From positions 1 to 43,984 of the forward strand of contig CAJWHT010000022.1 of the NCBI GenBank assembly GCA_913041495.1: a stretch of 43,984 nt of DNA. The letters run 5' to 3'. Below the pieces are notes generated by a model that was not told where the DNA came from, made no database searches, and saw only the letters and a list, made by a program, of their open reading frames with translations. This DNA comes from an uncultured Desulfobacteraceae bacterium (GTDB lineage: Bacteria > Desulfobacterota > Desulfobacteria > Desulfobacterales > Desulfobacteraceae). The stretch's first letter is position 1, and each line of letters starts with the position of its first letter. Positions 18,339-26,443 of this stretch are shown in pieces. The position numbers and the translations under genes are program-made.

Positions 18339-18366
18339 AAAAAAAATGCCCCGGAAGATCCGGGGC
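18339..18366 (-). terminator. Terminator closing the CheD-HDOD/selA/gmhA operon
   Basis: An 8-bp perfect stem (GCCCCGGA / TCCGGGGC) with a three-base loop at 18348-18366, followed on the minus strand by a T-rich run (complement of the A tract at 18339-18346). It lies about 30 bases past the truncated methyltransferase stop. Confidence 0.82.
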
Positions 18367-18394
18367 TGAGATTCCACTGTGGCCGGCAACTTTT

Positions 18395-18595
18395 TTATTC
18401 TGGCTTTTTAATCCATTGCACGCCCCGGGTGAAGATGCCTGTACCACATCCCGCGTCCAGGATGCGCTCCCCCGGTTGCGGGTCCAGCAGTGCCATGAGG
18501 AGGTCGGCTTCGTATTGCTTGATCCGACGGCCCACAGGGGTGTCAAACCAAGTGTCGTACTTGTCTGTCCAGGTGTCGAACGCGGCTTTTGGCAT
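18395..18595 (-). pseudogene. Truncated class I SAM-dependent methyltransferase
   Basis: Only 66 residues remain. They match the start of a class I methyltransferase: a leader (FDTWTDKYDTWFDTPVGRRI) followed by SAM motif I as ILDAGCGTGIFT. Full proteins of this kind have about 200-250 residues, so the rest of the Rossmann domain and the substrate region are missing. The reading frame diverges right after motif I, stops at TAA, and a terminator follows within 30 bases. This looks like an internal or 3' deletion. The start and its GGAGG site are intact, so a short product may still be made, but it could not be a functional methyltransferase. It is the last member of the operon, 24 bases after the conserved unknown gene. 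Confidence 0.7.
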
Positions 18596-18619
18596 GGCGC
18601 CTCCGGTACGGATTTTGTG

Positions 18620-19582
18620 CTATTCGGCCAGGCCTTCTATAACACCGGCGGCGATGAGGGGAATCAGGATTTCATGGTGCCCCACGATGGCATAGCCGCG
18701 TCCACGGCCCAGGGTGGGGCGGTTGACCACATTGGTCATGGGGCGATAATGCCGGATGAAATCCAGGTTGACGGTGGTAAAACCGTCCACGGTGTGGCCC
18801 AGGTTCCTGGCCAGGGTGAGGGCCTTGAGGAAGACCTCGGGCAGGATGACGGCGGAACCCGCATTGATGAACACCCCTTTTTCAAGGTCCGCCACTTGTT
18901 CGGTAAAGGTGAGGAAATCATCGTGGGAGGCTTTGCCGCAGGCGGCGGCATCAAACTCCGGGTGCATGTGGATGATATCCGTGCCCAGGGCCACATGGAC
19001 GGTGATCGGGACATCCAGCCGGGCGCCCTGGGCCGTGATGCTCAGGTGTTTGAAGGGCAGGTCCCGGTCCAGGATAAGCTGGCCCACGGCCCGGCCAAGA
19101 CCCATGTTCTGCTGGGCGGCATTCCGTATGGCCTGGTTGAGAAACTCGGAGGTTTCCCTGGCCATGCCGAAGCTGCCGTCGGTGAGGCTGACGGCCACAT
19201 CTTCGCTGGTCCTTCCGGTGTATGCGGTTTCAAGGTCATGGATAATCCCCGATCCGTTCATGGCCACCATGGTGAATACGTTTCTTTCCATGAGGTCGAT
19301 GACCAGCGGATTCATCCCGGTTTTAATCACGTGGCCGCCCATGGCGAAGCAGACTTGCCTGCGGTCCCGGGCCGCCGTTGAGATGGCCTCGATAACCGCC
19401 CGGATGTCCCTGCCCGCAAGGATGGCGGGCAGGGTGGCAAGAAAATCGGTGAAATTTCCACCGCGGGTCCAGGGGGAGGCAAAGTCATCCTTGGACACCA
19501 GGCTTTTCCTGTCCTTGATGGAATAGGTGGTAAGCCGGCTGTAGTCCAGTTTTTTACCGGCAGGCCTTTTTTCATCAGTCAT
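18620..19582 (-). CDS. Conserved protein of unknown function, possibly deoxyhypusine-synthase-like
   Basis: A 320-residue soluble protein without signal peptide. I do not recognise it with certainty. It has glycine-rich Rossmann-like segments: CFAMGGHVIKTGMNP, VAMNGSGIIHDLETA and GRGRGYAIVGHHE, and a His-rich stretch around HVALGTDIIHMHPEFD. The pattern of a small-residue motif followed by an acidic pair vaguely recalls deoxyhypusine synthase-like NAD-dependent enzymes, but the catalytic lysine motif of that family was not found. It overlaps the end of gmhA by 8 bases, so co-translation with the sedoheptulose-phosphate isomerase is likely. A role linked to sugar-phosphate or nucleotide-sugar metabolism is possible but unproven. 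Confidence 0.55.
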   Translation of the reverse strand: MTDEKRPAGKKLDYSRLTTYSIKDRKSLVSKDDFASPWTRGGNFTDFLATLPAILAGRDIRAVIEAISTAARDRRQVCFAMGGHVIKTGMNPLVIDLMERNVFTMVAMNGSGIIHDLETAYTGRTSEDVAVSLTDGSFGMARETSEFLNQAIRNAAQQNMGLGRAVGQLILDRDLPFKHLSITAQGARLDVPITVHVALGTDIIHMHPEFDAAACGKASHDDFLTFTEQVADLEKGVFINAGSAVILPEVFLKALTLARNLGHTVDGFTTVNLDFIRHYRPMTNVVNRPTLGRGRGYAIVGHHEILIPLIAAGVIEGLAE

Positions 19583-20144
19583 TGTAGAGCATCCTTTCCG
19601 ACAGGTCGCAGAGCATATGGGCCAGCATGATATGGACTTCCTGGATCCGGGCGGTTACAGGGCTGTCTACGCAGAAAGCCGTATCGCTCATATCCTTGAG
19701 CTTTCCGCCGGCACCTGAAAATCCCACCAGGGTCAACCCCATATCTTTTGCCGCTTCAGCAGCCCGGACCACGTTGGGTGAGTTGCCGGAGGTGGAGATG
19801 CCGACAGCCATATCTCCCGGCTTGCCAAGGGCCTGGACCTGTTTGAGGAAGATGTCGTCATAGGAGTAGTCATTGCCGATGCTGGTGATAATGGAGGTAT
19901 CGCAGGTCAGGGCAATGGCGGCCAGGGGCGGCCGCTCCATCTGGAATCGGTTCACAAACTCCGCGGCGATGTGCTGGCAGTCCGCGGCAGAACCGCCGTT
20001 GCCGAAAAGAAGGAGTTTTCTGCCGGCCTTCAAGGTGCCGGCAATGGCGGCGGCACAGTCCAGAATCAGTTGTTCGTGGGTATCTATAAACGCTTGTTTG
20101 GCCCGGATACTCTCCTTAAGGGTCTCCCGGATAATCTCTTTCAT
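19575..20144 (-). CDS. gmhA: D-sedoheptulose-7-phosphate isomerase
   Basis: A 189-residue SIS-domain protein. LLLFGNGGSAADCQHIAAEF and GISTSGNSPNVVRA are the phosphosugar-binding motifs, and QEVHIMLAHMLCD carries the C-terminal active-site His. The enzyme converts sedoheptulose 7-phosphate to D-glycero-D-manno-heptose 7-phosphate for the lipopolysaccharide core. The length is normal. It lies 34 bases after the TPR gene and overlaps the conserved unknown gene downstream. The other heptose genes (hldE, gmhB) are not in the window. Confidence 0.94.
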   Translation of the reverse strand: MKEIIRETLKESIRAKQAFIDTHEQLILDCAAAIAGTLKAGRKLLLFGNGGSAADCQHIAAEFVNRFQMERPPLAAIALTCDTSIITSIGNDYSYDDIFLKQVQALGKPGDMAVGISTSGNSPNVVRAAEAAKDMGLTLVGFSGAGGKLKDMSDTAFCVDSPVTARIQEVHIMLAHMLCDLSERMLYND

Positions 20145-20178
20145 GGTCGTCCTTTAGTTCAAACGGTTTAGCACATGG

Positions 20179-21408
20179 TTATGCGGATTTGATTGTTTTG
20201 TCTCCGCGGCGAGCCTGATGCGCGTCATAGCGTTCCTGAATTTCCTCCAGAACCGCTTCGTAGTCGGTATTCTCCGGGTCGATATCCCTGGCTTTTCTGG
20301 CAAAGGAAAGGGCAATGCTCAGGTTTCTATTTTGCAGGCCCATGGCTTTGGCGTAGCCGGACAGGGCCTGGGCGTCCAGGGGATTGTTTTTCACCGCCAG
20401 GTTGAATTGCGCAGCGGCTGCGGCCGGATCATTTTTATCCAGCAGGATCTGTCCCAGTATCCTGAACGCTGTGCCGGAGGCGGGGTTGATACGGGTGGCT
20501 GCCTCCAGGTGGGAAACGGACTGATCCACCCGCCCCTGTTTGAACAGGAGGTGGCCCAGCAGGAGTTCCACCTCAAAAATATCCGGATTAATGCCGTGGG
20601 CCTTTTTAAGGTAGAGTATGGATTTGTCCTCATTCTCCTTGATCCGGTGGATCAGGCCGATGTTGTAGATGACCATCACCTCTTCCGGGCTGATATTCCA
20701 GGCCAGCTCAAAGGTTTCCAAAGCGAGGTCCAGCTGATCCGTGATCCCGTAACTGACACCCAGGCTGTTGAGAAGGTTGATATTCTTGGGATCAATGGCA
20801 AGCCCCAGTTTGTACTCCTGGATGGCTTCGTCATATTTTCCCAGTTGGAAGAGGCGGTCGCCGCTGATGTTCAGGGAGATGCCGTCAAAAGAGACGGTAT
20901 GACCGTGCCCGAAGAAGGCGGCATGGTCAAAGGCCTTCAGGGCATTGGGCAGAATCCGGTCAAAGTCGAAATCCCGGTAAGGGTGAACGGCAATCCCGAG
21001 CAAAAGATCGCACCCCAGCCGCTGGGAGATTTTATCCTTGAGCAGGTTCACCAGCCGCAGTCCCTCTTTCTCATCCGCGTAATCCCAGAAAACCAGGACG
21101 AACGTGGTGTCATCCAGGTGCTCCCAGATGCCCCGCTCCTTGTCCAGAACGGCGTTAAAGCAGGCCTCAAAAACGTCTTTGGCCGTTTCAACGGTTTCCT
21201 CGGACACCTGCGGGTCAATCTGAACCAGGGTGCAGATACACCTGTCGTCAGGTATGGTTGTACCGGCCAGACGCTCTTGAAATGTGGTAAAGCGTACACT
21301 GGGACTGTGGCTCAGGTCGGAATAATAAATTTCCGGGGGATGGATCTCCTGGTCCTTCGACCCGGATTTGAGAAAATGAATTTCCTTGGCAAAAAATTTG
21401 GGTGTCAT
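20179..21408 (-). CDS. TPR protein with a degenerate GGDEF-like N-terminal domain
   Basis: A 409-residue cytoplasmic protein. Residues about 50-180 resemble a nucleotide-cyclase (GGDEF-type) fold: a strand CICTLVQID, a central LDDTTFVLVFWDY where an active enzyme would have GG(D/E)EF, and a late helix ALKAFDHAAFFG. The signature loop is lost, so catalysis is unlikely. Residues about 190-395 contain at least six tetratricopeptide repeats, for example LFQLGKYDEAIQEYKLGLAI and LLNSLGVSYGITDQLDLALE. The protein is probably a scaffold or effector. ATG 21408 overlaps the selA stop as ATGA, which indicates translational coupling. No enzymatic role can be assigned. Confidence 0.75.
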   Translation of the reverse strand: MTPKFFAKEIHFLKSGSKDQEIHPPEIYYSDLSHSPSVRFTTFQERLAGTTIPDDRCICTLVQIDPQVSEETVETAKDVFEACFNAVLDKERGIWEHLDDTTFVLVFWDYADEKEGLRLVNLLKDKISQRLGCDLLLGIAVHPYRDFDFDRILPNALKAFDHAAFFGHGHTVSFDGISLNISGDRLFQLGKYDEAIQEYKLGLAIDPKNINLLNSLGVSYGITDQLDLALETFELAWNISPEEVMVIYNIGLIHRIKENEDKSILYLKKAHGINPDIFEVELLLGHLLFKQGRVDQSVSHLEAATRINPASGTAFRILGQILLDKNDPAAAAAQFNLAVKNNPLDAQALSGYAKAMGLQNRNLSIALSFARKARDIDPENTDYEAVLEEIQERYDAHQARRGDKTIKSA

Positions 21409-22829
21409 TTTGTATTCCGTTTTGTATCCCTTTGGGTATTCAGAAGAGTGGTCAAGGTGGTGACCAGAAGGTCTTCCTGACCTGCCTGGATGGTTCTGGG
21501 GTCCATGATAAACCGGTCGTCTTCGATGCGTCCCATCACCGGAGGGGTGGCCGCCCGCAGCGCTTTTTCCAGCGCTGTAACGGACATGTGTTTCGGCCGG
21601 AGGGTGACGCACCGGGTGGGCAGCCTCAGATCGGGATAGCTGCCGCCGCCGGGTCTGGACTCCATGTCGGCCAGGGCCAGGTCGGCTGAATCGCCGATGG
21701 CGGGTTCCAATGCCTTAAAGATGTTTTCCGCCTTGCCGGAGACGGTGTCGTAGTCCATGGTCAGCATCTTAAGCGTTGGGATCTTTGCCACTGCCGCGGC
21801 TTCGTCCCGGTAGAGCTTGAGGGTGGATTCCAGTGCGGCCAGGGTGAGTTTGTCGATGCGCAGGGCCCGGGTCATGGGGTTGGCCCGGATTTTATCCAGG
21901 GTCTGCTTTTTACCCACGATGATTCCGGCCTGGGGACCGCCTAAAAGCTTGTCCCCGCTGAATGTGACAACGTCCGCACCTGTTGCCACCCGTTCGGAAA
22001 CCACGGGTTCTGCGGGCAGGCCGTAGGGGCCGAAATCGATCAGGGTGCCGCTGCCCAGGTCTTCCATGACAGGAATCCCTTTTTCACGGCCCAGGGCCAC
22101 CATATCCGCCAGGCTGACCTCGGCGGTGAAACCTTCAATTTTGTAGTTGCTGGTGTGCACCTTGAGGAAAAGGCCGGTATGCGCGTTAATTGCCCCTTCG
22201 TAATCCCTCAGGTGGGTCCGGTTGGTGGTGCCCACCTCTTTTAGGCAGCAGCCGCTTTTGGTCATGACGTCCGGCACCCGGAAGGAACCGCCGATCTCCA
22301 CCAGCTCGCCCCTTGACACCACCACTTCGGTACCCTGGGCAATGGTGTTCAGGGTCAGGAGAACGGCTCCGGCGTTGTTGTTGACGGCCATGGCGCTCTC
22401 GGCCCCGGTCAGCTCGCAGATCAGTTCCTCGATGGCCGCATACCGGATCCCCCGTTTGCCCGTGGCAAGGTTGAGTTCAAGGTTTGAATAGGCTGCGGAA
22501 ACGGTGCGGATATTGTCCAGGGCATCCTGGCAGAGCAGGGCCCGGCCCAGGTTGGTGTGGAGGACCACGCCCGTGGCGTTGATCAGTGGAATCAGGCGGT
22601 TTTTCATCCGTTCGGCTGCAATACCGGCCGCCCGGGTCAGAACCGCATCATCGCCGGTGTCAGGGGTGTTGTCCGAAAGGATCTCCTTTCGGAGGGCTTC
22701 CACTGCCGTTCTCAGGGCGTCCAGGACCACCTTTCTGGGGCAGTCGTCAAACCGGGTGTCTGCGTCGGTTGCCAGGAGCAGTTGGTCCATTGCCGGCAGG
22801 GTTTTTAATCGTTCTTGCTTATTTGTCAT
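21405..22829 (-). CDS. selA: L-seryl-tRNA(Sec) selenium transferase
   Basis: A 474-residue PLP enzyme that converts Ser-tRNA(Sec) to Sec-tRNA(Sec) using selenophosphate. Seen are INATGVVLHTNLGRALL, AMAVNNNAGAVLLTL, VMEDLGSGTLIDF and TFSGDKLLGGPQAG, where the Lys binds PLP. Length is standard. ATG 22829 is chosen for its GGAG site; an upstream ATG at 22847 has none. It overlaps the preceding CheD-HDOD gene by about 11 bases. The usual partner selB and the tRNA(Sec) gene are not in this window, but SelA implies that the organism makes selenoproteins such as formate dehydrogenase or hydrogenase. Confidence 0.96.
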   Translation of the reverse strand: MTNKQERLKTLPAMDQLLLATDADTRFDDCPRKVVLDALRTAVEALRKEILSDNTPDTGDDAVLTRAAGIAAERMKNRLIPLINATGVVLHTNLGRALLCQDALDNIRTVSAAYSNLELNLATGKRGIRYAAIEELICELTGAESAMAVNNNAGAVLLTLNTIAQGTEVVVSRGELVEIGGSFRVPDVMTKSGCCLKEVGTTNRTHLRDYEGAINAHTGLFLKVHTSNYKIEGFTAEVSLADMVALGREKGIPVMEDLGSGTLIDFGPYGLPAEPVVSERVATGADVVTFSGDKLLGGPQAGIIVGKKQTLDKIRANPMTRALRIDKLTLAALESTLKLYRDEAAAVAKIPTLKMLTMDYDTVSGKAENIFKALEPAIGDSADLALADMESRPGGGSYPDLRLPTRCVTLRPKHMSVTALEKALRAATPPVMGRIEDDRFIMDPRTIQAGQEDLLVTTLTTLLNTQRDTKRNTK

Positions 22830-24174
22830 TTGAGGCTCCATTGGCATTGGGGGTTAGAACGGTGAGGGGCAGGGCGTCCAGCAGCGTTGTTACATCAGCA
22901 GCCGAAATCCCGAGGCGGTCCAGGGCCGGGACCATGCTGCGGGTCTGCATGAATTCGTATTCAAGGCCGGTGGCAAATTTTTCCGCCAGGAGGTCTGCAA
23001 CGTAAACCACATCCACGAGCGGCTTGTGGCTGTCTGCGGATTCCGGGTTGTGATGGTGGCGGATGACCTGGGTCAGGGCGTCTGAAAATGTCCAGGCCGA
23101 GGCCAGGCTTGATCCAGCCTGGCAATGGGTGGTGCCCAGGATTTTACGTTCGGACCGGATGAATGACGCACCGGTATTGCCCAGGTTTCTGAACAACAGC
23201 GGGGCCCTGTCCGCAATAAACTGATCCAGCACCACCTTGCCGATATCGTGGAGCAGGCCTGCGGTGTAGGCCTGGGTGGGGACGACTTTTCCGGACAATT
23301 TCGCTAAATGTTCCGCAGTGGTGGCCACCCCCAGGGCATGGAAGAAAAGCCCGCCCCGGCAAAGGGAGTATCCCGAGGTTCCTGTCTGGTCGTAATAGGC
23401 GCTCACAGCGGCGGCGATAACGGTCTTGACCAGGGTATCCTTGCCCAGCAGCAGGACCGCATCCCTGAGGGTATCCACCCGGACGGTACCTGAAAACAAT
23501 GCCGTGTTGCAAAGCTTCAGGGTCTGGGCGCTCAGGACCTGGTCCCTGACCAGTTCGTCAGTGATGTCGGTGATGCCGGACCGGTTGTCCTGGAACATCC
23601 GCATGATTTTCAAGGCGGTCTGGGGGATGGGCTTGAGGGTGGCAATGGTCCGGGTGATCTCAGCTTCCGTGGGGGTATCCATGGTGTCCTCCGGTGTGAA
23701 CCCGATATCCCAGGCCGGTTTGATCTCGGTGCTGCCGGTTTCCAAGTTCAGGTTCAGGGTGCAGGTGAAAAATCCCCCGGTTTCGGATTTGACAACTTCA
23801 ATGCCCGTACGTTTGAAGATGGCTTCGGCAATGTCGGCGGACCTGCCGCCGATGTCCAGTCCGATATCCTGTTGGGATACCGGTCCCACCAGGGCGCCCC
23901 CGGCAATGGTTGCCTTGAGGTTTTCAGGGGTGCAGCCCAAATCCGTCAGTTGCTTGATCAGTATGGGAATCCCTGTGGATGCATACTTTTCCGGTACATC
24001 GGTATAGCCTCTGCCCGGCGGTTCGGGCAGCAGAATATGAAGCATGCCCCCTGCCTTTACCTTGTCATCCCAGAGGCTTACCCCCAGGCAGGTCCCCAGA
24101 TAGGCCTGGAGAATGACGGGGGCGGATGGCATCACCTTAAGGCGGCCGGCGGCAATATGTATGTTTGTGATCAT
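22819..24174 (-). CDS. CheD-like deamidase domain fused to an HDOD signalling domain
   Basis: A 451-residue fusion. Residues about 15-160 look like CheD, the chemoreceptor glutamine deamidase: YLGTCLGVSLWDD gives the catalytic Cys29, and GGMLHILLPEP gives His46, 17 residues later as in CheD. GIPILIKQLTDLGC and KATIAGGA are also CheD-like. The CheD threonine six residues before the Cys appears to be Gln here. Residues about 180-395 are an HDOD domain with LKPIPQTALKIMRM, LVRDQVLSAQTLKLCN, LLHDIGKVVLDQF and VIRHHHNPE. HDOD proteins regulate signalling without certain catalysis. The fusion could link receptor modification to another signal. It heads the operon that contains selA and gmhA. Confidence 0.85.
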   Translation of the reverse strand: MITNIHIAAGRLKVMPSAPVILQAYLGTCLGVSLWDDKVKAGGMLHILLPEPPGRGYTDVPEKYASTGIPILIKQLTDLGCTPENLKATIAGGALVGPVSQQDIGLDIGGRSADIAEAIFKRTGIEVVKSETGGFFTCTLNLNLETGSTEIKPAWDIGFTPEDTMDTPTEAEITRTIATLKPIPQTALKIMRMFQDNRSGITDITDELVRDQVLSAQTLKLCNTALFSGTVRVDTLRDAVLLLGKDTLVKTVIAAAVSAYYDQTGTSGYSLCRGGLFFHALGVATTAEHLAKLSGKVVPTQAYTAGLLHDIGKVVLDQFIADRAPLLFRNLGNTGASFIRSERKILGTTHCQAGSSLASAWTFSDALTQVIRHHHNPESADSHKPLVDVVYVADLLAEKFATGLEYEFMQTRSMVPALDRLGISAADVTTLLDALPLTVLTPNANGASNDK

Positions 24175-24444
24175 CAGTGTCTGTAATCTACTTTCTTACC
24201 AGCGTTCATTCTATTCAGCAATATAAGGTAAATTATACTAAATATCATCAATGCTTAGGCGGTTGCAACCTTTAGTTGGCTGTGGTCAGGGCTGCCAGGG
24301 CATATGAAGACAGGTCTTTCGGACAGGTGGCGGTAAAAAATAATATCAGGGTGTTAAGGCATGGTGCCCGGGTGCCGATGACTATGGTATGGCAATGCAG
24401 ATCAACCATTAATTAGAAATGTCACAATACGTGGGGTGACATCC
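24175..24444. other. Divergent intergenic region
   Basis: No gene is supported in these 270 bases. It separates the CheD-HDOD operon (-) from the EF-hand protein gene (+) and must hold both promoters. The only clear structure is a 10-bp palindrome, GGTTGCAACC, at 24261-24270, in which no known operator is recognised. No convincing sigma54 or sigma70 promoter could be fixed. Confidence 0.4.
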
Positions 24445-25890
24445 ATGAAAATTTCAGAGAGTAATATTCAGTTTATGTCCAACCATTCGGCGGAGGAGGC
24501 CGACCTGGTTCTCCAGCAGGAAACAAAGGAAACCATACAGCAACAGGGTGTTGTTTCCGGCAGGGGGCGGTCCGGCTGGGTGTCCGAAGAGGGCAGGCCG
24601 ATGATGCTGGTGGACCGGGTGAGCATTTCCCTACAGCAGTCCCGGGAGGTGCAGTCCGAATACTCGGCGGCACTGACATCCTCATCCACCGTATCCGGGG
24701 TCCAAGGAGACACGGTTGCGGCGTTTGAGCAGAAGGAACTTGTGGAAAAACTGGCCGGGGCGGTAATGGACCGGGCCGTGGTGGCCAGATCTATCCGGGA
24801 AGGGGTGGATATCGGCGGCGAGCAGGCAACGGGGCCGGTAACCGCCGTTCGGACCAACACCACTGAAAGCCTGGTGACCCTGAGTCATACCAGCATTCAT
24901 TTTGAGCAGGAGCAGATGGGATTTTCCTCCCAGGGCCAGGTGGTTACCCAAGACGGCCGGACCATTGATTTCAACCTGGATATGGCCCTGGACCGGGCCT
25001 ACATGTCCCGGACCCAGGAACAGGCCGTGATCCATACCTGGCAGCAGGAGATCAACCTCACGGATCCCCTGGTGATCAACCTTGAGGGGGGCATTCCCCA
25101 GCTCGGTGACACCCGGTTTGAGTTTGACCTGGACAACGACGGCACCACGGAGGAGATTTCCTTTGCGGCAAAGGGGTCCGGTTTTTTAAGTTTTGACCGG
25201 AACGCCGACGGTGTCATCAACAACGGGTCGGAACTTTTCGGTCCCGGAACCGGCAATGGGTTTGAGGAGCTGGCCGCCTACGACGATGACGGCAACGGCT
25301 GGATTGATGAGAGTGACGCGGTGTTTTCCAATCTCTCGGTCTGGACCAGGGATGGCCAGGGAAATGACCAGTTGATCTCCCTGAAGGATGCCGGTGTCGG
25401 TGCGATTTATCTGGACAATGCCCAGACCGAGTTTTCGGCCACCACCATGGACAACGAACTCCAGGGGCAGGTCAGGCGTTCCGGTGTTTTCCTGTTTGAA
25501 GACGGGAACGTGGGCGCGATGCAACAGATTGATCTGGCGGCCAGGGAACCCGGGGCTGATGCGTCGGCTGCCGGTGCATTCCAGGAATCTACCCAGTTGG
25601 GGGACTTCACCGTCGTTAACCTGGCGTCAATGAATATGGGGGGAAATACGGGCGGGATCACCGGGCCCTCTCCCATTGAAGCGGAGGACGTGGAAAATCC
25701 CCTATCTGCACTGATGGAGCAGATTGAGGCCCTTAAAGAGGAACTTCAGCAGATTCTCGGCACCCGGTCTTCCCGGGGACGGCGGGCCGGGCGGCTTCGG
25801 TCAATGGCAAATACCTTCTCGGATCATCAGTTATACCGGCTGACCCATCCGAACCCCGCAGGGCTCAAGGCGCAGTCCTGGCAGGCATAG
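24445..25890 (+). CDS. EF-hand calcium-binding protein, otherwise uncharacterised
   Basis: A 481-residue protein with no signal peptide or membrane segment. Three calcium-loop motifs cluster in the middle: DLDNDGTTEE (from residue 228), DRNADGVINN (from 251, a canonical DxNxDGxIxxxxE loop), and DDDGNGWIDESD (from 280). The following segment FSNLSVWTRDGQGNDQLISL with a downstream AGVGAIYLD recalls calcium-binding modules of large bacterial surface and RTX-type proteins. The first 200 residues are Gln-, Ser- and Glu-rich. A C-terminal coiled-coil-like stretch (about 412-435) ends in an Arg-rich tail. The role is unknown. ATG 24445 has GGGG eight bases upstream; GTG 24436 is an alternative. It stands alone and converges on ilvN. 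Confidence 0.7.
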   Translation: MKISESNIQFMSNHSAEEADLVLQQETKETIQQQGVVSGRGRSGWVSEEGRPMMLVDRVSISLQQSREVQSEYSAALTSSSTVSGVQGDTVAAFEQKELVEKLAGAVMDRAVVARSIREGVDIGGEQATGPVTAVRTNTTESLVTLSHTSIHFEQEQMGFSSQGQVVTQDGRTIDFNLDMALDRAYMSRTQEQAVIHTWQQEINLTDPLVINLEGGIPQLGDTRFEFDLDNDGTTEEISFAAKGSGFLSFDRNADGVINNGSELFGPGTGNGFEELAAYDDDGNGWIDESDAVFSNLSVWTRDGQGNDQLISLKDAGVGAIYLDNAQTEFSATTMDNELQGQVRRSGVFLFEDGNVGAMQQIDLAAREPGADASAAGAFQESTQLGDFTVVNLASMNMGGNTGGITGPSPIEAEDVENPLSALMEQIEALKEELQQILGTRSSRGRRAGRLRSMANTFSDHQLYRLTHPNPAGLKAQSWQA

Positions 25891-25916
25891 TCACTTTCGT
25901 TAACTGATCGGGGGGC

Positions 25917-26402
25917 TTAAGGTTCCCGGTAAAGGGCCAGAACGCCGGACCGGGCCAGTTTTTTGATACCGAAGGGCGTCAGTTTTTCCAGAAGAACGTC
26001 TATGGTGTCTTCGTCCCCGGTGACCTCAAAGATGAAATGCATGCCGCCTTCGTCCATCATCCTGCCGTTGAAATCGGTGATGGTGGTTTTGATCTGATCC
26101 CGGTCTTCGGGTTTCGCCTTGACGCAGATCAGTGCCATTTCCCTTTTAACGGCCTTTTCACCGGTCATATCCCGCAGTTTGATGACGTTGACCAGGCGTT
26201 TGATCTGTTTTTGAATCTGTTCGAGCATCAGGGGGGTGGCCAGGGTGGTGATGGTGATCCTGGACATTTTGGGATTGGCTGTGGGGGCGCCGCAGATCGT
26301 CTCGATATTGTAGCCGCGTCCGGCAAAGAGTCCGGTGATTCTGGCGGTAACGCCGGGTTCGTTTTCCACCAGCATGGTCAGGGTGTATCGGTTGGTTTTC
26401 AT
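25917..26402 (-). CDS. ilvN: Acetolactate synthase small (regulatory) subunit
   Basis: A 161-residue protein of the IlvN/IlvH family. The N-terminal ACT domain (about 5-80) reads YTLTMLVENEPGVTARITGLFAGRGYNIE with the usual valine-binding region, and the C-terminal regulatory domain follows. It activates and gives valine feedback to the catalytic subunit in branched-chain amino acid synthesis. ATG 26402 has a strong AAGGAGGG upstream. Unusually it is not next to ilvB or ilvC but follows a diguanylate cyclase by 41 bases. The two ThDP enzymes of the 35-43 kb cluster are not adjacent and look different from IlvB, so they should not be taken as its partner. Confidence 0.9.
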   Translation of the reverse strand: MKTNRYTLTMLVENEPGVTARITGLFAGRGYNIETICGAPTANPKMSRITITTLATPLMLEQIQKQIKRLVNVIKLRDMTGEKAVKREMALICVKAKPEDRDQIKTTITDFNGRMMDEGGMHFIFEVTGDEDTIDVLLEKLTPFGIKKLARSGVLALYREP

Positions 26403-26443
26403 ATCCCTCCTTTTAAAAGCGGTCCGGGAGGCATACCATAGCA

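Noticed and set aside
18326-19381. Long plus-strand open frame (351 codons) over the terminator and unknown gene
   Set aside because: It reads through a terminator hairpin and is antisense to the gmhA-coupled gene and the methyltransferase fragment.
20218-21480. Long plus-strand open frame (420 codons) opposite the TPR gene
   Set aside because: It mirrors the TPR/degenerate-GGDEF gene, has no recognisable motif and no ribosome site, and runs into selA antisense.
24380-24400. Sigma54-like GG...GC promoter before the EF-hand gene
   Set aside because: GG and GC in the TGGTATGGCAATGCA stretch are separated by nine bases, while sigma54 promoters need ten.
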